From Solen grandis (Eukaryota > Mollusca > Bivalvia > Adapedonta > Solenidae), in NCBI GenBank assembly GCA_021229015.1, contig CM037781.1:71440903-71504902 (forward strand): DNA of 64,000 nt, read 5' to 3'. The position numbers were made by a program, and so were the translations under genes. The notes beneath the pieces are model-generated. The model was not told the DNA's origin. It saw only the letters and a program-made list of their open reading frames with translations, and did no database searches. How positions within the stretch are numbered: the stretch's first letter is position 1; every line of letters begins with the position of its first letter. Shown one piece after another: positions 56,002-64,000 of this stretch.

Positions 56002-58114
56002 GGGTACGTCCTTTCTTCCGCTTCCTCTTCCAGACGTTCGATTAGGAGGAAGAGTGTCTCTGCCCCTTCCAGTAGGCGGCAGACTCACTCATTTCATTCA
56101 TCATTGGGAGACAATCACCGACGACCAATGGGTCCTGTCTATCGTGAGACACGGGTATCGGGTTCCGTTCAGTCGTCCCCCCCCACTATCACGCTCTCCC
56201 ATTCATCTCTCCTCCAATCATTCTCGTCTGGGACTCGCCATTTCAGATCTTCTGGAAAAAGGAGCGGTAGAAAGGGTCTCGATTCCAACCTCTCCGGGGT
56301 TTTACAGCCGTCTCTTTCTGGTTCCCAAGAAGGACGGCGGGTTTCGACCGGTCATAGACCTGTCTCATCTAAACTCCTTCATTCCGAAGGAACACTTCAA
56401 AATGGAAACAACTTCGTCGATCAGGGCAGCCGTCCTCCCCGGTCACTGGGCTGTTTCCCTGGATTTATCGGATGCCTACTTCCATGTATCTATCCATCCT
56501 CATTCCAGGAAATACCTTCGTTTTACGGATGGCCAAACTGTCTACCAGTTCAAGGCCCTTCCGTTCGGCCTGTCTTCGGCCCCCAGAATCTTCACCAAAA
56601 TAGTTTCGGTTCTGGTCGCCAGGGTTCATTTTCGCGGCTCACGCCTTCTGGCGTATTTCGACGACTGGCTTCTTCTTCACATGGACCCAGTCGCCCTTCT
56701 CGACGAACTTCGATGGGTGACAGACCTAGCTCTCCGGCTAGGCTTCATCCTCAACTCCGAGAAATCGGAGTTGATCCCATCCCAGAACTTTACGTTTGTC
56801 GGGATGCAGTTTCTGACCGATCTAAACAGGATCAGAATTCCGGAACCCAGAATTTTGTCTCTTCTAACTCTGGTTCGGGGGTTTTCGCGTCGGCAATCGA
56901 TCTCAGCCCGCGAATTCCTATCGCTTCTCGGAGTACTCAATGCAGCAGCGGATCTTGTTCCGCTGGGCCGCCTTCGCATGCGACCTCTTCAATTTATCCT
57001 TCTCTCGATCTGGCGTCCCAGTCGAGACCATTTACAGACCATTCTTCCGGTTTCTCCGGAATTGGTTCATCATCTCAGTTGGTGGAATTCCCCCTCATTT
57101 CTCCGAGAGGGTGTTCCTCTTTCTCCTCCTCAACTGGAACTGTTCCTCTTCTCGGATGCCAGTCTGTCAGGCTGGGGTGCTCATCTGGGACCTCTGGGTC
57201 TCACGACCTCGGGTCTTTGGTCCCCTCAGGACAGTTCTCTTCATATCAACAACCTCGAACTCAAAGCGGTTCTACTAGCCTTACGACAGTTTTCTCCTCT
57301 CATTCGAGGCAAATCTGTTCTAGTATCTACAGACAACACGACTGTTGTCTCTTACATCCGCAGACAAGGGGGGACGCACTCGCCTTCTCTGTGCATGGAA
57401 GCATGGCACCTTCTTCATTGGTGTCAGGTGTCTTCGGTACTCATTCAAGTCAGACATCTTCCGGGTCGTCTAAATGTTCTAGCTGACCAACTGTCCCGCA
57501 GACATTCTCTTCTCCCCTCGGAATGGAAGTTACTCCCTCGGATCGCGACAACTCTGTTTGCGATTTTCGGGTCTCCGTCTGTCGATCTATTTGCTACCAG
57601 GCTGAACAACCAGCTTCCGCTGTTTGTGTCACCGGTATCGGATCACCGGGCTTGGGCGATAGATGCTCTGTCTGTAAACTGGGATCATCTATTTGCTTAT
57701 GCGTTTCCACCGTTTTCTCTGATTCCCTTAGTTCTAAGGAAAATCCTGCGATCTCAGTGCCGGATCCTCCTTGTAGCTCCACTTTGGCCAACGAGATCTT
57801 GGTTCGTGGATCTTCTGGATCTTCTGATAGACGATCCTGTAGAACTTCCCCAGGTCCCGGACCTTCTGTCACAAGGTCGGAACAGGGTCCTTCACGACAA
57901 TCCTTGCGCTCTTCGTCTTCACGCTTGGATGTTATCCAACAGCGAGTTAGACAGAAGAAATTTTCGGCAACAGTTGCCTCTATTATCTCTAAAGCCAGGA
58001 GACAATCTACTCGATCTGTCTACCAGGCAAAGTGGAAGGTCTTCCGTGATTGGTGTATCGCACGGCAGATTAATCCGGTCAAAGCTCCTGTCAGAGAAAT
58101 CGCTAACTTTCTAG
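55724..58114 (+). CDS. DIRS reverse transcriptase-RNase H (ORF2)
   Basis: 796 residues from the first in-frame ATG. Residues 1 to ~95 are probably a shadow of the overlapping gag frame; recognisable DIRS RT sequence begins near GGRLTHFIHHW (118-128), just after the gag stop, so translation by frameshift, reinitiation or an upstream splice is likely. RT: FRPVIDLSHLN (208-217), LDLSDAYFHV (246-255) with catalytic D247, KALPFGLSSAP (277-287) and the YFDD box (311-314). RNase H of the DIRS type: D478 (FSDAS), E512 (LELKA), D537 (STDNT) and D588 (LADQLSR), a full DEDD set. After it comes the conserved DIRS segment VDLFATRLN (620-628) and YAFPPF (659-664), a region described as methyltransferase-like in some DIRS elements; I see no clear DPPY motif. 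It makes cDNA from the element RNA. It overlaps the recombinase ORF by about 590 bp. Confidence 0.93.
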   Translation: MPPGRSKCTARWPSSPARLLRLPLNSGYRRNLRLLPVNPRRTRKRASLNLLSEAIPLPGALANLVRSDHDFLLHRPPPLLLPLPVKGVGVSPRGTSFLPLPLPDVRLGGRVSLPLPVGGRLTHFIHHWETITDDQWVLSIVRHGYRVPFSRPPPLSRSPIHLSSNHSRLGLAISDLLEKGAVERVSIPTSPGFYSRLFLVPKKDGGFRPVIDLSHLNSFIPKEHFKMETTSSIRAAVLPGHWAVSLDLSDAYFHVSIHPHSRKYLRFTDGQTVYQFKALPFGLSSAPRIFTKIVSVLVARVHFRGSRLLAYFDDWLLLHMDPVALLDELRWVTDLALRLGFILNSEKSELIPSQNFTFVGMQFLTDLNRIRIPEPRILSLLTLVRGFSRRQSISAREFLSLLGVLNAAADLVPLGRLRMRPLQFILLSIWRPSRDHLQTILPVSPELVHHLSWWNSPSFLREGVPLSPPQLELFLFSDASLSGWGAHLGPLGLTTSGLWSPQDSSLHINNLELKAVLLALRQFSPLIRGKSVLVSTDNTTVVSYIRRQGGTHSPSLCMEAWHLLHWCQVSSVLIQVRHLPGRLNVLADQLSRRHSLLPSEWKLLPRIATTLFAIFGSPSVDLFATRLNNQLPLFVSPVSDHRAWAIDALSVNWDHLFAYAFPPFSLIPLVLRKILRSQCRILLVAPLWPTRSWFVDLLDLLIDDPVELPQVPDLLSQGRNRVLHDNPCALRLHAWMLSNSELDRRNFRQQLPLLSLKPGDNLLDLSTRQSGRSSVIGVSHGRLIRSKLLSEKSLTF

Positions 58115-58983
58115 TTTTTCTTTTTAACGAGAAAAAACTTGCGGTCAGTTCTATCAAGGGTTATAGGTCTATGTTATCGAACACTCTTAAGTTTCACAGA
58201 TCCTCTTCCCTTGGTTCGGATCCTTATCTTTCGGAAATTATTCGTTCGTTTGAACTGTCTAGGCCAGTTTCTCGTTCGTTAACTCCAAAGTGGGATCTTT
58301 CTTGTGTTTTACTGGCTCTTACTAAGGCACCTTTTGAACCTCTTTCTGAGGCTTCTCTCCTGCATGTAACATGGAAGACGGTCTTTCTCATAGCAATGGC
58401 GTCTTCTAAACGTCGTTGCGAAATTCATGCCTTTTCTACTGAGGAAGGCTATTTACGCTTTAACAAATCTGATGGCTCTGTATCTTTGAGATTTCAACCT
58501 GGTTTCCTTGCGAAAACCCAGCTCCCTTCGGTCTGTCCCCCTCCGGTGGTTATTCCGAGCCTTGCTAAGTCTTGCGCTAGGGGAGATCCTGATCGTCTTC
58601 TTTGTCCGGTTAGAGCCTTGAAGTTTTACCTCCAGAAGGTTAAATCTTTACGGGGTCGTCGTCTTCGACTTTTCCTCCCAATAAAAGGGGGGGGCGAAGT
58701 TTCGGCAGCATCAATATCTCGTTGGGTAGCCTCAACTATCAAGTTTGCTTATTCGGATCTTTCGGACAGGGATCTATCCTTTTTAAGAATTAGACCACAT
58801 GAGCTCCGTGCTTTGTCTGCTTCTTGGGCTTTCTTGAATAAATCTCCCATGGATGATATTCTCAAAGCGGCCTCTTGGAAGTCTTCTACTACGTTTTCTT
58901 CCTTTTATCTCCGCTCACTGGCTAACCAATCACAAAACCTCGTGGATTTGGGTCCACTTGTAGTGGCTCAGACGATAGTTTAA
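57523..58983 (+). CDS. DIRS tyrosine recombinase (ORF3)
   Basis: 486 codons from the first ATG; residues 1 to ~130 lie opposite ORF2 and may not be translated, so the true N-terminus is uncertain (recombinase-like sequence starts around RVRQKKFSATVAS, 141-153). Core-binding domain about 150-250 (SVYQAKWKVFRDWC, VREIANFLVFLF, IKGYRSMLSNTL). Catalytic domain about 255-465 with the family residues: R297 or R298 (SSKRRCEI), H426 and R429 (RPHELRALSASWAF), W452 (AASWKSSTTF) and nucleophile Y462 (SSFYLRSL). The tetrad is intact. It would insert the circular cDNA into the genome through a 3'-phosphotyrosine intermediate. It ends at TAA 58981-58983, 101 bp before the internal complementary region. 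Confidence 0.93.
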   Translation: MEVTPSDRDNSVCDFRVSVCRSICYQAEQPASAVCVTGIGSPGLGDRCSVCKLGSSICLCVSTVFSDSLSSKENPAISVPDPPCSSTLANEILVRGSSGSSDRRSCRTSPGPGPSVTRSEQGPSRQSLRSSSSRLDVIQQRVRQKKFSATVASIISKARRQSTRSVYQAKWKVFRDWCIARQINPVKAPVREIANFLVFLFNEKKLAVSSIKGYRSMLSNTLKFHRSSSLGSDPYLSEIIRSFELSRPVSRSLTPKWDLSCVLLALTKAPFEPLSEASLLHVTWKTVFLIAMASSKRRCEIHAFSTEEGYLRFNKSDGSVSLRFQPGFLAKTQLPSVCPPPVVIPSLAKSCARGDPDRLLCPVRALKFYLQKVKSLRGRRLRLFLPIKGGGEVSAASISRWVASTIKFAYSDLSDRDLSFLRIRPHELRALSASWAFLNKSPMDDILKAASWKSSTTFSSFYLRSLANQSQNLVDLGPLVVAQTIV

Positions 58984-59083
58984 TCATCATGTCTGACGCC
59001 TCGGCGGCTTTGGTCGTTTCCTACTTCGGGTGTCGCTGCAATCAAGGTTCTTTGTTAGCAACCTCCTGCCTTAGCGACGAAGT

Positions 59084-59180
59084 CATACCTGAAGTAATAA
59101 CAGGTAACGTATTTATGCTATTAAAATGAAATTTTTGAAGTAAAATTAATTTTAATTAGTAAATACTTACCTGTTATTAC
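59084..59180 (+). repeat. DIRS internal complementary region
   Basis: First half (59084 to ~59127) is the complement of the left element end (53036-53079); second half (~59120 to 59180) is the complement of the right element end (59345-59404). The halves meet at ATTAAAAT (59120-59127), complement of the shared terminal ATTTTAAT. In the DIRS model this segment templates joining of the cDNA ends into a circle. Confidence 0.95.
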
Positions 59181-59220
59181 AGAGTCCCACCTCCCTCCCC
59201 GCTTGCTGGTGGTTGTATCC

Positions 59221-59365
59221 CTCGATGGCTTCATATACAATTGGAGAACGGGGGTTACACTTCCGGTAACTAGGGGGTTTAGGGAATGGTTTATTTTGCG
59301 GACTCTGTTTTGGAAGCTGTGCACAAATAGACACATACCTGAAGTAATAACAGGTAAGTATTTAC
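59221..59365 (+). repeat. DIRS right inverted terminal repeat
   Basis: Complement of 53051-53194, with one short difference (CTTCATATACAATTGG here against CTTCCAAAACACAATTGG in the complement of the left copy). It continues outward into a right-end-specific stretch (59356-59404) that is matched only by the internal complementary region. Confidence 0.95.
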
Positions 59366-59404
59366 TAATTAAAATTAATTTTACTTCAAAAATTTCATTT
59401 TAAT

Positions 59405-60458
59405 CAAAGCGCACAGTGCGCTGAGAGACGGCGACGGGATTAACATTCTAAACCCAGCGTTTCTGAAGTTATTGAAGCAGTCACATGACGACAAAAACTC
59501 CACCGCTGTTGCTACAGAGGTACTGTTTGTAACATAATAATCCGGAGTAAAGGTCATGAACCTTTCATTCATAAAGAGCTGCATACCTTAGTAGGTCATT
59601 CTCTTCTCTTGTACTAGCGAATTTCATCTGTTGTTTTGTATGTGTAGAAATTGACCAGGTATTTGATTATTTAAGATACTACTAGAATGTTTGCCTATCT
59701 ATTTCAAAGTTAAGAAATGCCCTGGGAGGAACCTAACTCGCCATCATGCAAAATATTGTGTGGACTACTTTAGGTCAATTACATACATACGGAGCACTAC
59801 TTTTTCTTGTTACAGGAGTAGATATTCATGTACGTAAGATGGGTTGCTGTTCTGGTTAAGAAATGTCACGTATATTTTTTTCACGCTTAAAATTGATGCT
59901 TCCAGTGCAAAAAAAATGGCAAAAGAAAACATGTTAACAAACAGTAACACGCTAACAGCGGTTACGGTTATGATTTAAACGCTTGTGTAACATATTCCAC
60001 TCGTATTCGTTAGTGCAGAATCGCATTGCACGGATCCGCACTAAGAGCGGAGAGGTACAGTTAAAAATGTTGTGGAAAATATGCAAATTAGCAAGGCCTG
60101 ATTTCGATTTCCAGCATAAGACGGCTAATCGCCGTCTAAAAACTGGTGTCAATCTTAAATTTTCAGTTTGGTCTTGCTTATGGGTGGTATTCCATGTGTT
60201 CAGTGGCATATAAGGGTGGTAATTTTTAGCTTGATTATTCGAAGAATAGGATAAGCTGTTGGAGTCACATTGGCGTCCGCATCACAAGAAATGTTAAGGA
60301 TTTGTTTAACATTGCCATTATTTCCACTATTATTCAATGGATGTCCCCCAAACTTAACACATGTGTTTATCATCATCAGACCAACCAGTAGAATCAGGAA
60401 CAGTTACTCTTCATTTTTTATTTTTTTATTTATTTTTTTTTTTTGCATGGCCCTTTTT
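59405..60458. other. Low-copy non-coding stretch
   Basis: No gene supported. Short inverted repeats AAGACGGC / GCCGTCTA lie near 60118-60138. 60280-60455 (AACATTGCCATTATTTCCAC, AATGGATGTCCCCCAAACTT, CAGGAACAGTTACTCTTCA) is a unit of the repeat that resumes at 61817. A poly(T) run lies at 60411-60444. Confidence 0.5.
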
Positions 60459-61816
60459 AGCTCACCTGAGCACAAAGTGCTCAAGGTGAGCTTTTGTGAT
60501 CGCCCTTCGTCCGGCGTCCGTCGTCGTGCGTCGTTAGTCGTGCGTCGTCCGTCGTGCGTCGTCCGTCGTCAACAATTTGCTTTAAACAACATCTCCTCTA
60601 AAACCGCTGGACAGAATTTAATGAAACTTGGCAGGAATGTTCCTTGGGTGAGGCTCTACAAAAGTTGCTAAAATAAAGTTGATCCATGAAGAACTCTGGT
60701 TGCCATGGCTACAAAAAGAAAAATAATTTGAAAACTTTAAAAATCATCTCCTTCAAAACTACTGGCCAGATTTCAAAATTATTTGGTACAGATGTTCCTT
60801 GGGTCAACCTCTACCAAAGTTGCTAAAATTATTCTGATCCGTAAAAAAACATGGCCGCCAGGGGCGGGGCTTATTTGCTTTATATGTATAAAGAGAAACC
60901 TTTAAACAACATCTCCTCTGAAACCACTGGACAGAATTTGATTAAACTTGGCAGGAATGATCCTTGGGTCAACCTTCACAAAAGTTGCTAAAATAAACTT
61001 GATCCATGTAGAACTCTGGTTGCCATGGCAACAAAAAGAAGAAAAAATATGAAAACTTTAAAAATCATCTTCTTCAAAACTACTGGCCAGATTTTAAAAT
61101 AAATTGGTACAGATGTTCCTTGGGTCAACCTTTACCAAAGTTGCTAAAATTATTCCGATCCGTAAAAAAACATGGCCGCCAGGGGCGGGGCTTATTTGCC
61201 TTATATGTATATAGAGAAACCTTTAAACAACATCTCCTCTGAAACCACTGGACAGAATTTGATTAAATTTGGCAGGGATGATCCTTGGGTCAACCTTCAC
61301 GAAAGTTACTAAAATAAACTTGATCCATGTAGAACTCTGGTTGCCATGGCAACAAAAAGAAGAAAAAAATGAAAACTTTAAAAATCATCTTCTTCAAAAC
61401 TACTGGCCAGATTTTAAAATAAATTGGTACAGATGTTTCTTGGGTCAACCTCTACCAAAGTTGCTAAAAATTTTCCGATCCCTAAAAAACATGGCGGCCA
61501 GGGGCGGGGCTTATTTGCCAAGTATATGTATATAGGGAAAACTTTAATCAACATCTCCTCTGAAACCACTGGACAGAATTTGATTAAACTTGGCAGGAAT
61601 GATCCTTGGGTCAACCTTCACAAAAGTTCCTGAAATAAACTTGATCTATATAGAACTCTGGTTGCCATGGCAACAAAAAGAAAAAAAAATATGAAACCTT
61701 TAAAAATCATCTTCTTCAAAACTACTGGCCAGATTTTAAAATAAATTGCTACAGATGTTCCTTGGGTCAACCTATTTATCTCAGGTGAGCGATTTAGGGC
61801 CATCATGGGCCTCTTG
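60459..61816 (+). mobile_element. Hairpin-headed tandem-repeat element (bivalve type)
   Basis: Head is a near-perfect hairpin: AGCTCACCTGAGCAC (60459-60473) and GTGCTCAAGGTGAGCT (60477-60492). A CGTCCGTCGTG-rich simple repeat follows (60511-60572), then about four ~310-bp tandem units starting near 60583, 60898, 61222 and 61545 (TTTAAACAACATCTCCTCTG, CCACTGGACAGAATTTGATT, GGTTGCCATGGCAACAAAAA, CATGGCCGCCAGGGGCGGGG). The tail is TCAGGTGAGCGATTTAGGGC, CATCATGGGCCTCTTG. No protein is encoded; the short ORFs are shared by all units and look incidental. I recognise this element type from bivalve genomes; its class is unclear to me. Confidence 0.8.
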
Positions 61817-62150
61817 TTTGACTTGGCAGTTGTTTGACATTGTCATTATCTCCAGTTTTACTCATTGGATGTCTCTCAAACTTCACATATGCCTTGATCA
61901 TTATCAAATCTACCAGTAGAAATAGGGACAGTAACTCTTTCAAATATTTTTGCATATTTATGGCCCTTTTGGACTTAGTAAATATATGAAACTTATGTTT
62001 AATATTGCCAATATCTCCACTTTTACTCATTGATGTCCCTCAAACTTTTAGTAGAAACAGGAACAGTAACTCTTCCAAATATTTTTGCATATTTATGGGC
62101 CTTTTAGGACTTAAAAAAAATTAAAATTTTTAATTTTATCTACAATTTTT
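61817..62150 (+). repeat. ~170-bp repeat interrupted by the hairpin-headed element
   Basis: Two units (61830-61980, 61995-62110) with ATTGTCATTATCTCCAGTTT / ATTGCCAATATCTCCACTTT, ACTCATTGGATGTC, AACAGTAACTCTTCC and TTTTTGCATATTTATGGGCC. A third related unit at 60280-60455 lies on the other side of the element, so the element inserted into this array. Confidence 0.75.
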
Positions 62151-62660
62151 TCCGGCCTTATAGATCAAAAAATTCCTTGGGGCAGGTGTCATTTGAAAAT
62201 AATTATGCCCCTTTTTTATTTAGAATCTCGGTTAAGGTTTCTATTGCTTTGAAACTTTGAATACCTGTTTATGACCATCATCCCCTACTTGTACATGGCA
62301 AGAGTACATAACTCTGTCTTGGATTTTGACATAACTATTCCCCTTTTCTGACTTGATAATTCTTTTTGTATTAACTCACTTTTTCACTGAATTCTTTGAG
62401 ATATTACTTTAAAATTTTGAGCACATGTTTATTGCTCTTGTGTATATTTTGATAATACAGAGATTCTCATTTTACCTTCAATTGCAATATATTATTTTTA
62501 TTGACAAGCATTCAAATAGTCTTACGGACAGCTTTCGTTTTTTTACCCTTAACCTATTGTTATATGGACAGTCAGAATCCAACTCAGTCAAAGAAGGACT
62601 GGCTTGGTTGAAAAGAGTACATTTGATCATTATCTGTTTAATTTATCAACAATGATTTTC
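62151..62660. other. Low-copy non-coding stretch
   Basis: AT-rich; no gene or clear repeat. Short ORFs only. Confidence 0.45.
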
Positions 62661-62845
62661 AGTTCTGAGTCTGGTAGATGACCCCTATTGATTATGGGGT
62701 TACTTGGTCAAAGGTCAAGGTCACAGTGACCTCGATATGTGAAAGTTGTTTCCTATCAATAACTGGAGAATGTTTGGGCCCACATTTATTATGACTAGAA
62801 GATGACCCCTATTGATTTTGGGATAACTTGGTCAAAGATTTTTTT
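62661..62845 (+). repeat. GGTCAAAGGTCAAGGTCAC-type repeat (about 1.3 units)
   Basis: GATGACCCCTATTGATTATG ... ACTTGGTCAAAGGTCAAGGT at 62677-62720 and again GATGACCCCTATTGATTTTG ... ACTTGGTCAAAG at 62801-62840, period about 124 bp. This is a word I know from bivalve intergenic repeats. It contains AGGTCACAGTGACCT (62718-62732). Confidence 0.7.
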
Positions 62846-64000
62846 TTTTTCAAGAAAAATGCAGTATGTTTAGTGAAAAATCTATTGAATAGAATTTGTT
62901 TTTAATTTTGCATAATGACTGGAAATGAAACAACAAACAATAATGTGAAATAAAATAAGGTATCGATAGGCTTGATTTTGAGTTATCTCCCCATGAAAAT
63001 GACAGAAAAGAGCAAAAACTCAGGGGCTTAAAGTTCCATTCATGTTAGATGTAAACAAGTTTTATTTTAAACAAAGACATTTTTTTTGTTAGGAAGTAAA
63101 GTTTTACAACTGTCTGTCAATATAAATTTAAAGCAAGAGTTGACCAGACTTAGAAAAAAAAAAGAACATTGCAAATGACGCCAGACTTTGAAAATAACAC
63201 TGCAAATGTTGAAAACATAATTGGATGTTTGCACTGATGCCTTATTTGTCTGCACTTTCGAAACAGTCTACTAGAAATCTTGTCATTAAATCAACGCCTT
63301 CAGATTGTTTTTTACCTCCTATTCATCCTTTATCTATTTACTTATTCTGCAAATAGCTTAGTGCTAATTGACATTGAGACATTTCAGAAGCATAAATGGA
63401 AATCGTTAGATATTTTTGCATTTATTATCTCTACGTATCGTGCATCCCATGCGATGGACTTCTTCCGCCAACCTAGTGTTATCTTTGCTATGAATATTGA
63501 TTGCAACAGACTTAGCAGAGACTGCAGAGGAATGTAGAGCAAAATAAATTGATCTTGATGACAAGATGAAACCTGATCCTAATGTGACAGGTAAGCAACA
63601 GGTCTTTGAGATGAAGTACCCAGTGATGTGCCAGCTGTATGAAGCTAGATCACTCTGCTAGTGCAAAATATAGACAGTTTGATGATACCTGGTGCCAGAA
63701 ATGGAAAAAGTTTACAGAATAAAACTGGTAGAATTATCAATATATATACCAGTCTAGCTATAAGCAGATAAGAAATGTGATCAAAATAAGAATTATATCT
63801 CCATGTCTTTGCATTGACAACTAGGACTTATCAGCTTCACTTGATTAGATTAAGATGAGGCAGTGTATAATCTTGGATCTAAAGTTTATGGGAGATTTTC
63901 CCCCAAGGTCCTTGGACAGAAGTAGGGGATATAGGGGTGGTTTAAAATATCATCAGAATAGCCTTTTAGGTTATGTAAAACATTTTTTGGGTACAGTCAT
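62846..64000. other. Low-copy non-coding stretch to window end
   Basis: No convincing gene. The 85-codon plus-strand frame at 63280-63537 begins with TTG rather than ATG, has a hydrophobic N-terminal stretch and no family resemblance I recognise; it could be an exon fragment but I see no supporting splice context. Confidence 0.4.

Larger units (their letters stand above)
53036..59404 (+). mobile_element. Complete DIRS-type tyrosine-recombinase retrotransposon
   Basis: About 6.37 kb. It encodes a gag-like ORF, RT/RNase H and a tyrosine recombinase in overlapping frames, bounded by inverted terminal repeats, with an internal complementary region near the right end. No DDE integrase, protease or LTRs are seen. 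All three ORFs are open and the recombinase tetrad is intact, so the copy looks young and possibly active. The element is GC-richer than its surroundings. Known biology: DIRS elements circularise their cDNA and integrate by tyrosine recombination without a target-site duplication; both ends here share ATTTTAAT (53036-53043 and 59397-59404). It belongs to the DIRS order rather than Ngaro, because the repeats are inverted and an internal complementary region is present. Confidence 0.95.

Noticed and set aside
56104..57486. 460-codon plus-strand frame overlapping the RT ORF
   Set aside because: Ser/Arg/Pro-rich shadow of the RT/RNase H frame; no motifs of its own, whereas ORF2 shows complete catalytic sets.
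63280..63537. Possible host gene exon
   Set aside because: Starts at TTG, low complexity N-terminus, no recognisable family or splice context.

Overview
This looks like eukaryotic nuclear DNA, most probably from a bivalve mollusc (inference). It is AT-rich and almost entirely repetitive, with an intact DIRS-type tyrosine-recombinase retrotransposon, tRNA-derived SINEs, a TTAA-flanked piggyBac-like MITE, and the hairpin-headed 'GCTCACCTGAGCAC' element and 'GGTCAAAGGTCAAGGTCAC' repeat that I know from bivalve genomes. I found no host protein-coding gene and no RNA gene that I can support. The only convincing proteins are those of the DIRS element at 53036-59404. There is a 100-N assembly gap at 50001-50100.

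About 1-39500 and 43290-50000 is a mosaic of one repeat system. Its core is a ~450-460 bp unit in two related subfamilies (called A and B here). Each unit carries two clusters of the CRE/ATF octamer TGACGTCA, usually as perfect palindromes such as TGACGTCACGTGACGTCA and TGACGTCATATGACGTCA. Units run in short arrays of 2-7. Arrays usually end in a tail module T (AATTTCCTCACGTGACTAAT, then AAGAATAATAATAAT). The tail commonly leads to a junction J: AACTAGAT, a short hairpin, then TAGGACTTTCTGC. Fourteen J copies are present. The hairpin stem changes sequence between copies while staying paired, and the module downstream of J differs (B arrays, a 1.2 kb D module, S modules). Some tails carry extra tandem hairpins built from the same AGGACTTTCTGC word. 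Read on the minus strand, J is a hairpin followed by CATCTAG-T, which resembles the 3' end of a Helitron-like element; this is a hypothesis. A larger module E (23868, 31143 and partly 43290) contains a ~180 bp repeat (family C) and, in two of its three copies, a SINE.

39540-43290 is mostly low-copy AT-rich DNA with degenerate ~148 bp repeats. 50101-53035 holds a fold-back repeat fragment, a MITE and a 43-bp minisatellite. 53036-59404 is the DIRS element: gag-like ORF, RT/RNase H ORF and tyrosine recombinase ORF in overlapping frames, with inverted terminal repeats and an internal complementary region that reconstructs the joined ends. 59405-64000 is non-coding with a hairpin-headed tandem-repeat element (60459-61816) nested in an older repeat.

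The gene-level biology is the DIRS cycle: gag-like particle protein, reverse transcriptase/RNase H, circularisation guided by the internal complementary region, and integration by the tyrosine recombinase without target-site duplication. The most unusual material is the CRE-saturated satellite system with its covarying hairpin junctions. Boundaries of repeat blocks are read by eye and are approximate by tens of bases.
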